Positions 52,250-63,320 of a DNA stretch of 64,000 nt are shown here, piece after piece. Position 1 is the stretch's first letter. Every line of letters begins with the position of its first letter. The notes beneath the pieces were generated by a model. That model saw only the letters and a program-made list of their open reading frames with translations, made no database searches and was not told the DNA's origin. This DNA comes from Hyposmocoma kahamanoa (Eukaryota > Arthropoda > Insecta > Lepidoptera > Cosmopterigidae): positions 1,848,258-1,912,257 of the forward strand of contig NW_020653715.1 of NCBI RefSeq assembly GCF_003589595.1, written 5' to 3'. Position numbers and translations under genes: made by a program.

Positions 52250-52515
52250 TGTACAATCCCCTTAATATCCGGATATACTACATTTATTAAGCAATTTTTC
52301 CCTTGAACGATTTTACCTTAATGCCCTGCTATAACGATAATATACAAAGATACTGTATTGATGACGTCACTTGGGAAACAAAACGTCTCATGTCCGGTTA
52401 TAAAAGCGAGAAGGAACCTTAAGAATCCGGTTCGAAGGACCATTACAGAGATGAAGTTGCTCTAATAAAGTAAAATTCGATATTTTCACACAGTGTTCTC
52501 ATATTATCTTATATT
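52250..52515 (+). promoter_or_regulatory. Possible solo LTR with TATA box
   Basis: GGTTATAAAAGCGAGAAGGA is a good TATA box. About 60 bp downstream is AATAAAGTAAAA, then a T-rich stretch: the usual LTR layout of promoter and poly(A) signal. TG..CA borders and a target duplication could not be fixed, so it could also be an orphan Pol II promoter. Confidence 0.35.
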
Positions 52516-52984
52516 ACAAACTTCGCCTTAAACAGCGCAAACCAAAAATAGATTTTAATCAGTAGCGAATAAGGTTTAACTTTCTGTGTTAAGTGCAAGG
52601 AGATACGTCAATATAAGACGGTCCTGGATGGTATCTTTGTCGATGTCTGTACATATTTATTTCATAGGAGAAAAAGGCGTATACAAGGGAGGGTATTTGT
52701 AAAATTGATTATGTTTGACGTTCTTTTGATGATATTTCTTTGGAACGTTTGAAGGATTATTCCTTTTATGACTAAAGACTTTAGATACTTATAAAAAGAA
52801 AGAGTTTGAATAGTCAAACTTAATATATATTTGTATCCAATTATAATGTACGTTACGGGATATTTGTTACTTGGAAAAAGAAGCATTGCATTTTTTTAAA
52901 TGTTATAAATACATGGAAAAATTCGTGAGGTTCTTTGGTTCATTTCGTGGCTTAGTTCGCAAAGTTTGCAAGACGTTGTTTCTA
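52516..52984. other. No feature recognised
   Basis: AT-rich, only chance ORFs. Confidence 0.4.
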
Positions 52985-53045
52985 AATGTTCCATCTTTGT
53001 TTAATAATTATAACAAACTAGTGGAGTAATTTCACAAAAAAATAT
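52985..53045 (+). mobile_element. SINE-5 3' tail
   Basis: ATAATTATAACAAACTAGTG, GAGTAATTTCAC is identical over about 40 bp to 63270-63305. Confidence 0.65.
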
Positions 53046-53099
53046 TGAATATCATGGTGGTGAAATATCCTGATATTCAATAATACTTAATAGTTATAT

Positions 53100-53465
53100 T
53101 GTATTGTATACGTCACCTTGCCGCTAGATGGCGTTGGGATCAAAATAGAACGCGCTATCGAAGTGTTAACTAAATTACCATTTAAGTTGCACAAGGAAAT
53201 TGCTTTGTATCAAATCATAGGGCCTATAAGTGGCATTCCAGTACTTCCACCGGGTGGGATTTTGGATGAAAATTCATACAATAGTCGTTCTTGATCGTCG
53301 GCCGCCGCTTCCACCGGGTGGGACGGTGAGCTAACATTGGGGATGAGCGCGATTATGTCTCCTATGTTGATCATACAACTACGTCAATAAAAACCGTTGC
53401 GTGTTTGGAGATTTAAGCGTATTTCTTCACCCATCCTCGCTTCGTGTACCTATTACAATAATATA
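53100..53465 (+). repeat. Possible LTR with duplicated CTTCCACCGGGTGGGA
   Basis: CTTCCACCGGGTGGGAT (53244) and CTTCCACCGGGTGGGAC (53307) form a direct pair about 60 bp apart; each contains the palindromic CCACCGGGTGG. AATAAAAACCGTTGCG at 53389 could be a poly(A) signal. Tentative. Confidence 0.3.
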
Positions 53466-53569
53466 TTATTTATCTACACACATATCATAAACTCCCTATA
53501 ATGTGTTCAAAAACCGCAAATTACGACCAATTAAACTGTTTTGTTAGAACAAATTTGTTATCTGTGAAA

Positions 53570-53613
53570 ATGTTATTATTGCCTCATAATAACATCGAAT
53601 TCGATGTTATTAT
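53570..53613. repeat. 28-bp perfect palindrome plus overlapping inverted repeat
   Basis: 53586-53613 has arms ATAATAACATCGAA and TTCGATGTTATTAT with no spacer. Immediately upstream TGTTATTAT (53572-53580) can pair with the left arm as well. Confidence 0.85.
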
Positions 53614-53956
53614 TATATTCAAATTTCGAACATCTCTGAAAAACAGAACATTTTGATTGGACCTCAATTCTAATATCAGTCGAGATGAAGTTTTATTCGA
53701 AATGAAATGTCAATAGCAAACAATTTTGACAATTTCACACGTTACTTGATATCGAACGATATGATAGTTGGGACCGATTCTAGTTTGTCTATGAATTAAA
53801 AATAAAAACTACGGTTGTGTGACATGCGTGAGAAAAGTTTTTATTTGCCGCCATTTCGCCAGTCGTAACATGCGGTTCCTGAACACATCACAGAGAGCTT
53901 ATAATAATATGTGTGTAGTTAAAGCAGTGTATGTAACTGTTATACAAACTACTAAT

Positions 53957-54230
53957 TTAGTAGCAGTATCTCCTTGTGAAAGAACTCGTCCAAGGAAATA
54001 CTGCTACCATTCCTATTTTTCCTACCGTGCAGTATTATGACCAATACCTGCGTTTCGATTTTGAATGGCAAGAGTACTGGTGAAAGTACGGGAACATGGG
54101 ACTTGTCAACTTTATGTCTCAAGGTGACAGGTGCATTGGAAGTGCCCTTCAGGTCTTTGCGATGTAAAGGTCTGATGGCACAGAAATTGTAATAGGCATG
54201 CGCACATATTCATCCCGTAAGCAGTTATCA
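53957..54230 (+). repeat. Repeat B, copy 21
   Basis: TAGTAGCAGTATCTCCTTGT, GAACTCGTCCAAGGAAATAC, GAACATGGGACTTGTCAACT, GCGATGTAAAGGTCTGATGG; tail partly lost. Confidence 0.75.
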
Positions 54231-54254
54231 AAAAAATTATAATTTAAAGAGCTA

Positions 54255-54300
54255 CATGATCACACCACCGTTGCGGGCCCTTTACAGGTACCATGGTCAC
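54255..54300 (-). mobile_element. Penelope terminal scrap
   Basis: Minus strand: ACCATGGTACCTGTAAAGGG, CCCGCAACGGTGGTG, compare CCATGGGACCTGTAAAGGGC at 59786. Confidence 0.5.
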
Positions 54301-54454
54301 AGGTCAAAGTCATCACCATTTATGTCTACTATTAATGCAAAGCACGTCATCATCACTAATTTTCACTATTGTTATTATACAAGTTATTAATTAATTACCT
54401 TATATATATATATTTTCAAATTGTTTTATTTTAACCATTAACAGTATAAATTAT

Positions 54455-54800
54455 AGGGCCAAGTTCTTGTTTTAATTTTGAGTTTACACAATTTGTATTC
54501 GATTAGAAGTAAACAGAAATGTTACGCGTCTCGATATTAAACAGAAATGTATTTACGAATGTTTTGAATACGGTGAACTAAATTTAAAATAATACTACTC
54601 CGTATTAACCACACTGCCTCTGCCTCTGTGGCCGAACGGTTACCATGCCGGACTGCCACACAGAGGTTCGATTCCCGGGCCGGCCGGGAGAAATATTTGT
54701 ACAGCCTATATTTATTTCTCTCGTGAGTTTGGGTGTAATTTGTGGTTGTCGATGTGTGTGTCCATGGCACCCGCGACACAGGGTTTCCTAGTGCGGGGAA
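54455..54800 (+). mobile_element. SINE-A copy 7 with about 150-bp 5' flank, arm 1 of an inverted duplication
   Basis: The flank 54455-54595 (AGGGCCAAGTTCTTGTTTTA, TTTGTATTCGATTAGAAGTA, AACAGAAATGTTACGCG) recurs inverted at 56035-56160. SINE-A follows from 54608: GTGGCCGAACGGTTACCATG, CAGAGGTTCGATTCCCGGGC, ending TAGTGCGGGG. Confidence 0.75.
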
Positions 54801-54974
54801 ATGTGTATGCGTTAGTATTAAATCCTATCAACCTCTTTGTTTTACGGGAACGGCACTATAACCTGTGCAAGCAAGCCCGCACAGGGAGATCAGTCAGGTC
54901 CTGACCACAGGCTAGTGACTTGGGTGAGCTGCTCCGGGTGCACGTACTGCACTGTCCCTATTTTCCAAATAGGC

Positions 54975-55592
54975 ACCGAAGCTGTAGGCACGCTCACTTC
55001 CAGTTTAATATGATGAAAACTGGACGTGAAACTACCTCAAAACATTTTATGCACTGATGCACTGCCGGTGTTTCCGAGAACTTGATTGGACATTTGCGTG
55101 TGCGTAGAAATATACATTTTGGCCGTCCCCTTCGCTCCTCTGATAGTCTCATACTAAACATCCTCTCATACCTCTGATTTGATTCCTTCAAACAACGTGT
55201 CAAGGATCACTTCCTCAACTCCTAAGTTTCGTCTTTTCTCTACTATCCATTCATTTATTTCATATACTTATACTTCGTTTTTCTTTTTCCTTTAAAAGTA
55301 TACAAGTATTTAATAGTATAATATTACTTATATATTGTTGTGTATTAATAATATTTGTATGGATATTTTTATATACGTACATGAGTTTATTAATAATTAT
55401 TATGTAGTGTACTTAATGACATTCTTTGGTTGCACCCCTTTTGCATATCCCAAATTTCTATCTTAAGGTTACCTGTAAGAAATTGCTACATAGCAATAAG
55501 ACCTGTTCCATATTAAACCTAAATTACTGTATTTTATTTTAATTGTAATTTTAACAGCAATAAAGAATATTTCATTCATTTATTCATAAATA
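54975..55592 (+). mobile_element. LINE-F, C-terminal scrap and 3' UTR
   Basis: A frame gives RVRRNIHFGRPLRSSDSLIL, NILSYL, stop, FDSFKQRVKDHFLNS, stop, which looks like the end of a LINE ORF. Then a long AT-rich 3' UTR with GGTTGCACCCCTTTTGCATA, CTTAAGGTTACCTGTAAGAA, TTGCTACATAGCAATAAGAC, and CAATAAAGAATATTTCATTC at the end. This is the longest copy of the family. Confidence 0.65.
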
Positions 55593-55884
55593 TTGTCAGT
55601 TTATTTGAGAATAACCCAAAATCAAACATAAAAAAAAACGTCTAACGATTGATTCTAATTGAATCTGCGAAAGGGCTGGCAAAGTCTTTGACGCAGACAG
55701 CCTTTGCGATTATACCGTCTCGGTACACAAAGAGATTGATTTTGGCTTTTTATTTTTTCTTTTTCTCTTCTTTTTTATATTTTCTAAGAATTTGATCTGC
55801 TGATATTTGATACAAGCAGGGCCTTTTATCGAGGTAAAACCGTTGAGAATAATTCTTAATTTTCTTATAGAGGACCGTACTCAG
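55593..55884. other. No feature recognised
   Basis: Spacer between LINE-F and the second duplication arm. Confidence 0.4.
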
Positions 55885-56160
55885 CCTAGGAAGATAAACC
55901 CTGTATCGCAGATGCCATGGACATGGACATAGACAACCACAAATTAGATCTAAACTCACGAGAGCAATCGAACCCGGGAATCGAACCCGCTACCTCTGCG
56001 TGGCAGTCCAGCATAGTAACCGTTCGGCCTAACTTTAGTTCACCGTGTTCAAAATATTCGTAAATACATTTTTGTTTAATATCGAGTCGCGTAACATTTC
56101 TGTTTACTCCTAATCGAATACAAATTGCGTATACTTAAAATAAAACAAGTACTTGGCCCT
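55885..56160 (-). mobile_element. SINE-A copy 8 with flank, arm 2 of the inverted duplication
   Basis: Minus strand: GGGCCAAGTACTTGTTTTAT, CAATTTGTATTCGATTAGGA, GTAAACAGAAATGTTACGCG, then GGCCGAACGGTTACTATGCT, GGGTTCGATTCCCGGGTTCG and the SINE tail (ACAGGGTTTATCTTCC). It lacks about 30 bp between flank and SINE head compared with arm 1. Confidence 0.75.
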
Positions 56161-56899
56161 ATTTTCTACATAAACTCTTTATTCCCCATTACAATTCACA
56201 CGAACGTCTAACAGTTTTATCTCCCGCCTTTCATATATTAACATGTGAAACTCAAACCAAATGTTAGTTTAAAATTTGTTTCAGCCTAGATTCTAGGTAT
56301 TGCCAGTGTTGTCTAGAATATTCGCGAGCAACTGTATCGAAACGGAGCTTCCACGCCGAACACTGTGTGTGGAAACTTTGCTACAGTTGTGATGCACTGT
56401 TTATACTGGCGTTTAGTGTGGACCTTCCTTTCAAATTAAATATTTTTTTTTCATATACTTAAATTACACGATAACTAAAGAATGTTAATTATTTATAATT
56501 CACCTGCAATATGACCAACAGTGAACTTATAATACCAATGATATAGAAATCTATTAATTTCATTGCATTATTTTGAAAAGAGATGGTAATCTATATTCAC
56601 AACAGTTAATTTTAATTTTTGATTTTATTTTGCTTCATTTTGTAATTGTTTAAGTACACGTATCCTATTGTCTTCTGCCTACCTTTTTTACATATGCTTA
56701 CAGGTGGAAGGGAGGGAGCCTAGTGCTCACACACACAGTAACACAGGTTAATTCTAGTATGGACACAGACTTTCCTGTCACAAATGAAATTATATTCAGT
56801 AACATGTGGGAACCAAAGGTAGGTATATAAGTATAGTAAGTATAAGTATTTCTTTTGTGAAATAAAGATAATAAAGACTATTTTCATTTGTATATAAAA
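56161..56899. other. No gene seen
   Basis: 56325-56395 contains an imperfect inverted repeat (AACTGTATCGAAACGGAGCT / AACTTTGCTACAGTT). Otherwise AT-rich. Confidence 0.35.
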
Positions 56900-57720
56900 T
56901 ATGTCCTTTCGTATATCCGCGCATTGGTTTCTCAGACCGACGACTATCGTTTGCCGTGTTTTTTTTCTTAAACGGAAAATGTTAGAGCTTTGGGCTCACT
57001 GCTAACTGCAGGATTCGTAGCTACACGACACCGATCAGTCCCATAGACCGACGCGGGTATAGGTGTCACAGTTTTAGGTAAGTAATTAATATTTTTAGTA
57101 ATTCCTATAAATAAGTATTATTTTTAATTATCATCGAGTTTACATTATGTATGGATATTTGTAAATTATTTTAGGTTATATTTTAGAGAAGGTATTTTGA
57201 AGAGGATGACTCTGATTCCAACTATGAGGGCGAAAATAACAGTAACTTTGAGGTTCACATACAAGTGAAGCAAGTAAGAAATGACACAGAGCAAGAGATA
57301 GTTCTGAAAGTAAAGAGAAGTTTCTAGTATAGTCAAATGTGGACTAAAAAAGCTCCATCGATGACAGTAAGAAGTATTTTTGGGCAAGACATAAATAATT
57401 TTTTGTGTATGCCACATGCTATTGAATTTATGCTTTTTAAAATTTTATATATCATTCTTTGACATTTCAGAGTTTTTTTTTTATTTTCATGCAATAAAAA
57501 GTATATTTTTGTTCAAGTTTTTGTGGCTCTTCGGGATATTGTAACTTACCAATGGCTGTAATAAAAGACTGCTTATCTCTTATAAAAATACATATATATT
57601 ATAAAACTTTGCTAGATACAATTTTACCCATTTACTTTTAATATTAAACTTATTTTTACGATTATATTTTACTAAAATGGCCCTCGAACTTTCGGTCGCA
57701 GACCGTGCGCGGGTACAGGA
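56900..57720 (+). mobile_element. Possible piggyBac-like relic
   Basis: Three similar motifs, CAGACCGACGACTATCG (56934), AGACCGACGCGGGTATAGG (57046) and CAGACCGTGCGCGGGTACAG (57700), bracket a frame at 57185-57460: RRYFEEDDSDSNYEGENNSN, FEVHIQVKQ, one stop, YSQMWTKKAPSMTVRSIFGQ. An acidic start followed by a 'W...P' block resembles the N-terminus of piggyBac-type transposases, but no catalytic Asp region and no clear TTAA borders are present. Low certainty. Confidence 0.3.
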
Positions 57721-58142
57721 AGGATATAAATGAATATAAATATATATATACAAATGTGCTTATATGTTCACATTACTGCTTGGTGGTAGAAATAATTAAG
57801 CAAATAAATTAAATTTCGTAAGCCACGACCAATACTCCATGTAACATACTAAAATTGATGAATTTGTCAGTGTATAAAGAAATGAAGATATTTATAACGA
57901 AATAAACAAAATATCTAAGTTTGTGGTATGCGTCACGCAGACGAAAACACATAGCAATAAATAATAAACACATGCCAATGTAGGCGTAGAAAATAACTAA
58001 TAGAGAAATTCATGATATGAGGAAGTTTAAATATAAAAATGCCATTACCGAATACTTAGCTTTTTAGTTTTCTCTTTTCCTTCCTTAATATCGATTCAGC
58101 GAAACGATTTTAAATATAGAATCTGTAGGTTTAATCACGTCA
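57721..58142. other. No gene; tiny repeat B scrap
   Basis: 57770-57800 (CACATTACTGCTTGGTGGTA, GAAATAA) is part of repeat B. The rest is AT-rich. Confidence 0.4.
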
Positions 58143-58215
58143 TCGCTTGGCGGCAGAAGCAGGTAAGGTGGCAGTACTTCCCGGACGAACTGATTCACAA
58201 AGAGCTCTACTGCTA
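58143..58215 (-). repeat. Repeat B head fragment
   Basis: CTTGGCGGCAGAAGCAGGTA, AGGTGGCAGTACTTCCCGGA, CGAACTGATTCACAAAGAGC. Confidence 0.7.
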
Positions 58216-58751
58216 ATATAATAAAAGACCTTTTCATTTGGCGCCCATAGCACCAAACACTGTCTGCCAAGGGTATCTAAGTTTCAAAATGAGCCTAGAA
58301 TTTATTGTCTTACACAAAAAGTCGTATTAATATTAGAAAAATAATAATAACACATCTTTCATCGAAATAATACATGGCCTTTATAGCCCCGTGACTAGAA
58401 TGCGCTGAATCTACAATGATTTACTCATACCAGAATCTGGAGGTCACATTGGTGTTTTCAACAACAATCTTTGTCGAATTCGCACCAATCTCCTCAAATA
58501 TTTTAACTCGTCTTCTCATTAGTACTGCCAAATTAATATCTGTGTCTTTAGTTACTTTAGTTTCTCTCTCTTTTTTTAGTAATCCTTATCAAATGTGTTT
58601 ACATTTCGCACAATAACGCTGTGTGTACAAGTATTAGGTCTTCATTCTAGATTGAGACTATAATATAAACTGTACCTCAACATGTTCCATTGAATGTAAA
58701 TTGTTTTGTACATCCAATAATAAAAAAAGAAGATTACAATCTTGACTTTCC
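58216..58751. other. No gene; possible LINE 3' UTR end
   Basis: 58600-58735 ends ACATCCAATAATAAAAAAAG, which could be a poly(A) end. No coding part. Confidence 0.3.
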
Positions 58752-59035
58752 GATGATATGAAATACCATCACGTGTAATATTTTTCAATCAAAACGGCAC
58801 AATAAGGCATTTTTCTAAGATTTTAGAGAATTTGCACGAAAAAATGATTCAACCATACCATACAAAGCGAAAATGGCGGACTGACCTCAGATAGGTCTTC
58901 CGAGACCTAGAGTTGGCACGCGTCTAACGCTAACTAACCACTTGTACTGTATTTATTGTTCTGTCGTTTGGACTGACGTGTACGTGTTTCCACGCCATCT
59001 ACGTGCATTCAAATGAACTGCTTGCCGACAGCCTT
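58752..59035 (+). repeat. Repeat E, copy 2
   Basis: CGATGATATGAAATACCATC, ACGTGTAATATTTTTCAATC, CAACCATACCATACAAAGCG, AAAATGGCGGACTGACCTC, GTTGGCACGCGTCTAACGC. Counterpart of 19132-19447. Confidence 0.6.
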
Positions 59036-59386
59036 ATTTCAACTTGTGTGATTTAATAACACGTAACGAAGTCATATCCATTCATTTCCAACGCGAAAAC
59101 CACATTGTTGAGTTGCAGCGTATCTATTTATTTATGTTAGTATTTACTTTCCATCGGGCGACTGCCATTTTGCTTATCAAGCTCTATAGAAAATAACATA
59201 TGTGTTTTGTTATACTATATCTTATGCATTGTTAGTTTACAAATGGTTTTCATATTAAAGAGAAAGCTGGAACATATACGAATTGTGTGAATTGGCAGTC
59301 TAGTCAATAACACATAAAGCTAGACGTTTGGACTTTGGATTGTCCTTATGAAAAGCAAGATAGAGTTGAATTTGATTTTAAGTGTG
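59036..59386. other. No feature recognised
   Basis: Nothing identified. Confidence 0.4.
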
Positions 59387-59454
59387 AGGGCGCGTTCCCA
59401 TTATATCGTGACGACAGAAAGCCGTGTAGTTTAAACGTCGTAGCTTGTATATTA

Positions 59455-59885
59455 AAAAGAAGTCCGTTATCTACCCAGGATGCTGCGTGAGGCCATTGAA
59501 AATAAAAAACATCCTAATTTCAACAGGGAAGATGGTTTCTCAGTACCACCAGTTTGGGATCCAGTATTTCCTCTAATGAAAAATCCCAAACAGACATAAG
59601 ACTGCAGTACTAATTAATATGTTTTAGTTTATTCTAATTTCTATTATTAATTAATAATAAATTGAACTTAATAAAAATTCATTCAATAAAATAACTATTG
59701 TAACTATAGTGAAAAAATGTAGGGTGGTTTGCATCAATATTAGACATAACTGGTTGAAGACTGTACCACCTCAGTCAACCGCGGCCATGGGACCTGTAAA
59801 GGGCCCGAAACGTCGGTTTGTTTGAAAAAACAAATATACGCGATTTAAACCCGGAAAAATAGTTTCATTTCCTATATTTAAATGA
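59455..59885 (+). mobile_element. Penelope-like 3' end P6
   Basis: Coding tail followed by a UTR and terminal sequence GGCCATGGGACCTGTAAAGG, GCCCGAAACGTCGGTTTG, AAACAAATATACGCGATTTA. Different family from P1/P2 by its terminal sequence. Inserted in M8. Confidence 0.7.
59462..59599 (+). pseudogene. Penelope polyprotein C-terminus
   Basis: Frame VRYLPRMLREAIENKKHPNF, NREDGFSVPPVWDPVFPLMK, NPKQT, stop. It aligns by eye with the P1/P2 tail (LVREAIEI.KY...RDDGFKLS.AWNPVL), with REAIE, NR.DGF, W.PV conserved. Only about 45 residues remain, with no endonuclease or RT. Confidence 0.75.
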
Positions 59886-60322
59886 AGTTGTTCACATATT
59901 ACAACACGATTAACTGTCGTTCACGTTTTTGACGTTACTACGACAGACATGGGAAGAGCTAGAACGACACTCGCCTGACGATAAATAAAGCGTTACGATA
60001 AAAATGTGACGACAGGTAATCGCGACTTCAAACGAATCTGTCGTGCAAACGACAAGGCCGCTGCAGTGAACTGACAAATCTCTCAAAACTGTCGTCACAA
60101 TCTAGTGGGAAAGCTAACGTCCGGAAAAATGAACGTCCACGACAGATAGCCGTGATATGGGAACAGGCTAGACGCGACAGTCATCCAACGATAAATAACG
60201 TTAGGACATGATGGGAACGCGCCCTAAACCTTGACTTGCAATAATTGATCCTTTTTATCTTAGCTTCTAAATATCGTACATTTGTGAATGTTTAGTAGAC
60301 ACCTCTCGCTTTTTTGTATGAT

Positions 60323-60650
60323 GCCAAGTGCCGAGATGAACTAGTCGTGCACCTGATAGGAAACGGCACGCCTGTCCATAACAGTTGCAGTGCCACTCAG
60401 AGTTTTAAATTGGAAAGATCCATCATCTTGGGACAGGTAAGTTGAAATGGGACTTTGGACGTAGTTGGGAATTTGTAAATTTCTGGGATACTGCCACGGC
60501 GCCCGTCACGCATAAATTGAAGTCCTATATGCCTATAACTCCACCAGCACCCTTACTCTTTAAAACCGGAACGCAGTAATACTCACATTACTGCTTGGCG
60601 GCAGAAACAGGTAAGGTGGGTACTCCCACCTTATGTCCAGGATGAACTCT
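60323..60650 (-). repeat. Repeat B, copy 23, with about 60-bp insert
   Basis: GATGAACTAGTCGTGCACCT, CACGCCTGTCCATAACAGTT, then after GGAAAGATCC an extra segment (60421-60485), then CTGCCACGGCGCCCGTCACG, TTACTGCTTGGCGGCAGAAA. Near 60614 GGTGGGTACTCCCACC is a small local inverted repeat. Confidence 0.75.
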
Positions 60651-62416
60651 TGAAATCAGTCCGAAAGTTCATAACTCTTGTAGAATGTATGGAGTTAGCA
60701 ATCTGCATTGGCCCAGCGCGGCAGAGGCCTAAGTTTCAAAAAATATAAGTACGCGTAGCAGTGGACTTCTGAATCAATAAGACTCAGTGGTTAAGACATC
60801 TATGGTTAGTATACTCGAGAATCTCAAAAGACAAAACTCAAACTCTGCCGAAGAACCATGGAACGCATTTTGAGCATCGAGAGCTACTTGTATAAGCCAT
60901 TTGACTGACAGAGCACGGGTCTTTTATAAAGATAGGGTATTCCATCACGTTGAACGATACAAATCCAATTCAAACACATGTATAATCCGAATTTAGCTCG
61001 AAAAATCCTCACCATTTTTTTTATCTAATTCCCCTTCATTAGTTAGGGAGAAAATTTAATTCGCCAATTCCCACCCCTCCGCACCCGTAAAAAAAAGACA
61101 ATCACTAATTACCCCCTATACTAAGCCATATAAATCGGCAAGAATGTTTTCTAATTTACAAAAAAGGCGAAAAAAAATTTCTCTCAACAAATGAACTTAT
61201 TTAGCTGAAGCAGGATTTAATAAAGATTTTTCACGAGGTCTCCGTTTTCGTCGAACATGTTTAGGGTACTGTATCTAAATGGCAAAACCGGAAACAGTTC
61301 AGGTTCTTCGTGTTTGCGCTGCCAAATGCCATTGTTAATTTAGGTAACGTTGTCGTAGTTCCAAAACCGTTACAACCCTGTTTTAAATACTTGAATACAT
61401 CTTCTCTCTCTTCAGTAAGAACGGCGCCATGAGCGCTGCCGTTGCGTCTCGTTGCAATGCTATGATTTTAACGCACCGAATGTCACATTATAAAAACAAA
61501 CAATGTAACATAAATTTACCTTCTACAACAGCGTCTAATACAGCTCGGCTCTACTTATTTGTTAGAAGAAATGTATAATAATTTATTAAGTACAGAATAT
61601 GTTCTATGTTATATTTCTATCGTTGTAAACACGTTTCTTATTGGTAAGAGTCAATGAGTGGGTGTCGATTATTGTAATAATTACCTTGTGGATCGGTGCT
61701 CATTACTACAAATTTAGAGAAATTCTGGTTTAGGTTTTTGTTAGTGATAATTATAATAGCTTTTTTATTAAACATACTATAGCATAATCTTTCTAGAGGA
61801 TTCTATTTATTTATTTCAGAGATAACAAACAATTGTACATGGTATGATTACATTCGTTATGAAATTCTCTAACATAAGTACACGTACAATCAACAACAAT
61901 ATCCACAAATTACTATTAAAATTGTCGTGTTCAAAATCAAACAGCAAACGTTTTCATTTTATTAGTAAATTTTAGAACAAACTGTCAAAAACAACGAAAA
62001 AATGTTTAGGTGCCATTATCGCAAAACTATGACCATCCTGGTTGACACGTTATTGCTTACAAGCAACCAATTGAGAAATTCTTCAATCGCGATGGCAAGC
62101 ATTATAGTGCATGCCGTCGGTTCGATATGCGATAAGAAGATCGACTACGGAACTCTATGTAAACCGTGTCCGACATTAATTTTATCGTTTTTTTTACCGA
62201 GCATTTTTTTTTGCTCCCGGTAACTTTTCACTAATCTCGAAGATATATTTTCGCAAGATTGAGTTAACGCGACAAACGCACCTCGTTTTGACGTAAAAAC
62301 AGTGAATTTTAACACCGTTTATGCTATTTCGGGTAGAAAAATTGTAAATGTACTTTAAGTTTTTATTTGAAAAAAATTTCGTAAATATTTGTTTAAAAAA
62401 TTTTAGTACAGAGTAC
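60651..62416. other. No gene recognised in 1.8 kb
   Basis: 60700-60735 (GCATTGGCCCAGCGCGGCAG, AGGCCTAAG) looks like a SINE-4 scrap. A 73-codon ORF (62002-62223) shows no domain I recognise. Otherwise AT-rich. Confidence 0.4.
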
Positions 62417-62657
62417 TAAAAAAAAACCTACCTTAAAAGTCATTCATCCCCTAGTTTGCCATCCTTAGAGATGGAATACTTTCTTCAAATTAAAATGGGA
62501 TTACTGTGTGTGTACTCTTTCCAATGAAAAAGAATCGCCAAAATCGGTTCACAAATGCCTCACGGGTTATCGCGTAACATACATACAAAAAAAGAGAAAA
62601 AAGAAACAGACTGTCGAATTGAGAATCTCCTCCTTTTTTTGAAGTCGATTAATTAAA
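62417..62657 (+). repeat. Repeat D, copy 4
   Basis: CATTCATCCCCTAGTTTGCC, TGGAATACTTTCTTCAAATT, AAAAGAATCGCCAAAATCGG, GAATTGAGAATCTCCTCCTT, GAAGTCGATTAATTAAAA. Confidence 0.7.
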
Positions 62658-62939
62658 AAGAAAGAAAATTGACAACGTTGGCAACAAGATCGTTACATCT
62701 TCGAAACAATAAACAAATATCTGTGTAATAAAGTGGTGCTAATCAACCACAGCAATTCATCTCCACATTGACGCCTAGGGAACCAAATACTGTAGCAACT
62801 CAATAATGTGGATTTAAGTAAACATTGTTCTTTAAAAATGGATAACTAAATATTATGTATACAAATTAGAATAATCACATTACTCGTAATAATATCCACT
62901 CATTATTTTTTTTAACTTTCAAATTGTTTTTCCTTTTGA

Positions 62940-63068
62940 CAGGCGCAGTGGCAGTGCCCCTCAGGTCTTTGCGATTAAAAGCACTGAGTGGCACTGTAAC
63001 TGTTATGGACAGGCGTGTAGTTTACCATCGGGCGCCCGACTTGTTCGTCCCGTCACTTAATATTATGA
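62940..63068 (+). repeat. Repeat B, 3' half
   Basis: AGGCGCAGTGGCAGTGCCCC, TCAGGTCTTTGCGATTAAAA, CTGTTATGGACAGGCGTGTA, CGACTTGTTCGTCCCGTCAC, TTAATATTATGAAAATA. Little diverged. Part of a chance 120-codon ORF. Confidence 0.75.
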
Positions 63069-63179
63069 AAATATTCTGGTCTGGGTATTCTGAATTGTGC
63101 CCCAGAATAAATACCGTTGCTCTGGTACTTGCCGTACAGGGAATTCCCTATTTTGAGACCAGGCAATTGATCTTGGAGT

Positions 63180-63320
63180 CCACTGGTTCGTTCCGTGGAC
63201 TAGAAGACGTTCGGTTCGAATCCGGCCGGATCGAAGGAATTTTTTCTCAATGTTCGATCTTTGTATTAATAATTATAACAAACTAGTGGAGTAATTTCAC
63301 ATAAAAATAATTGAATATCA
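63180..63320 (+). mobile_element. SINE-5
   Basis: GACGTTCGGTTCGAATCCGG (B box), CCGGATCGAAGGAATTTTTT, CTCAATGTTCGATCTTTGTA, TTAATAATTATAACAAACTA, GTGGAGTAATTTCACATAAA. The best copy of this family. Confidence 0.65.

Larger units (their letters stand above)
59387..60225. mobile_element. TIR element M8 interrupted by a Penelope fragment
   Basis: AGGGCGCGTTCCCATTATAT at the left and, reversed, AGGGCGCGTTCCCATCATGT at the right: 15 bp perfect, then imperfect. Right half holds diverged internal repeats (ACGACAG, CGATAAATAA at 59980 and 60190). No ORF of its own; no clear target duplication. Confidence 0.65.

Noticed and set aside
54611..54690. SINE-A heads as true tRNA genes
   Set aside because: They have A/B-box-like motifs but lack proper acceptor and anticodon stems and always continue into the SINE body.
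62924..63286. 120-codon plus ORF
   Set aside because: Chance fusion of a repeat B tail and SINE-5.
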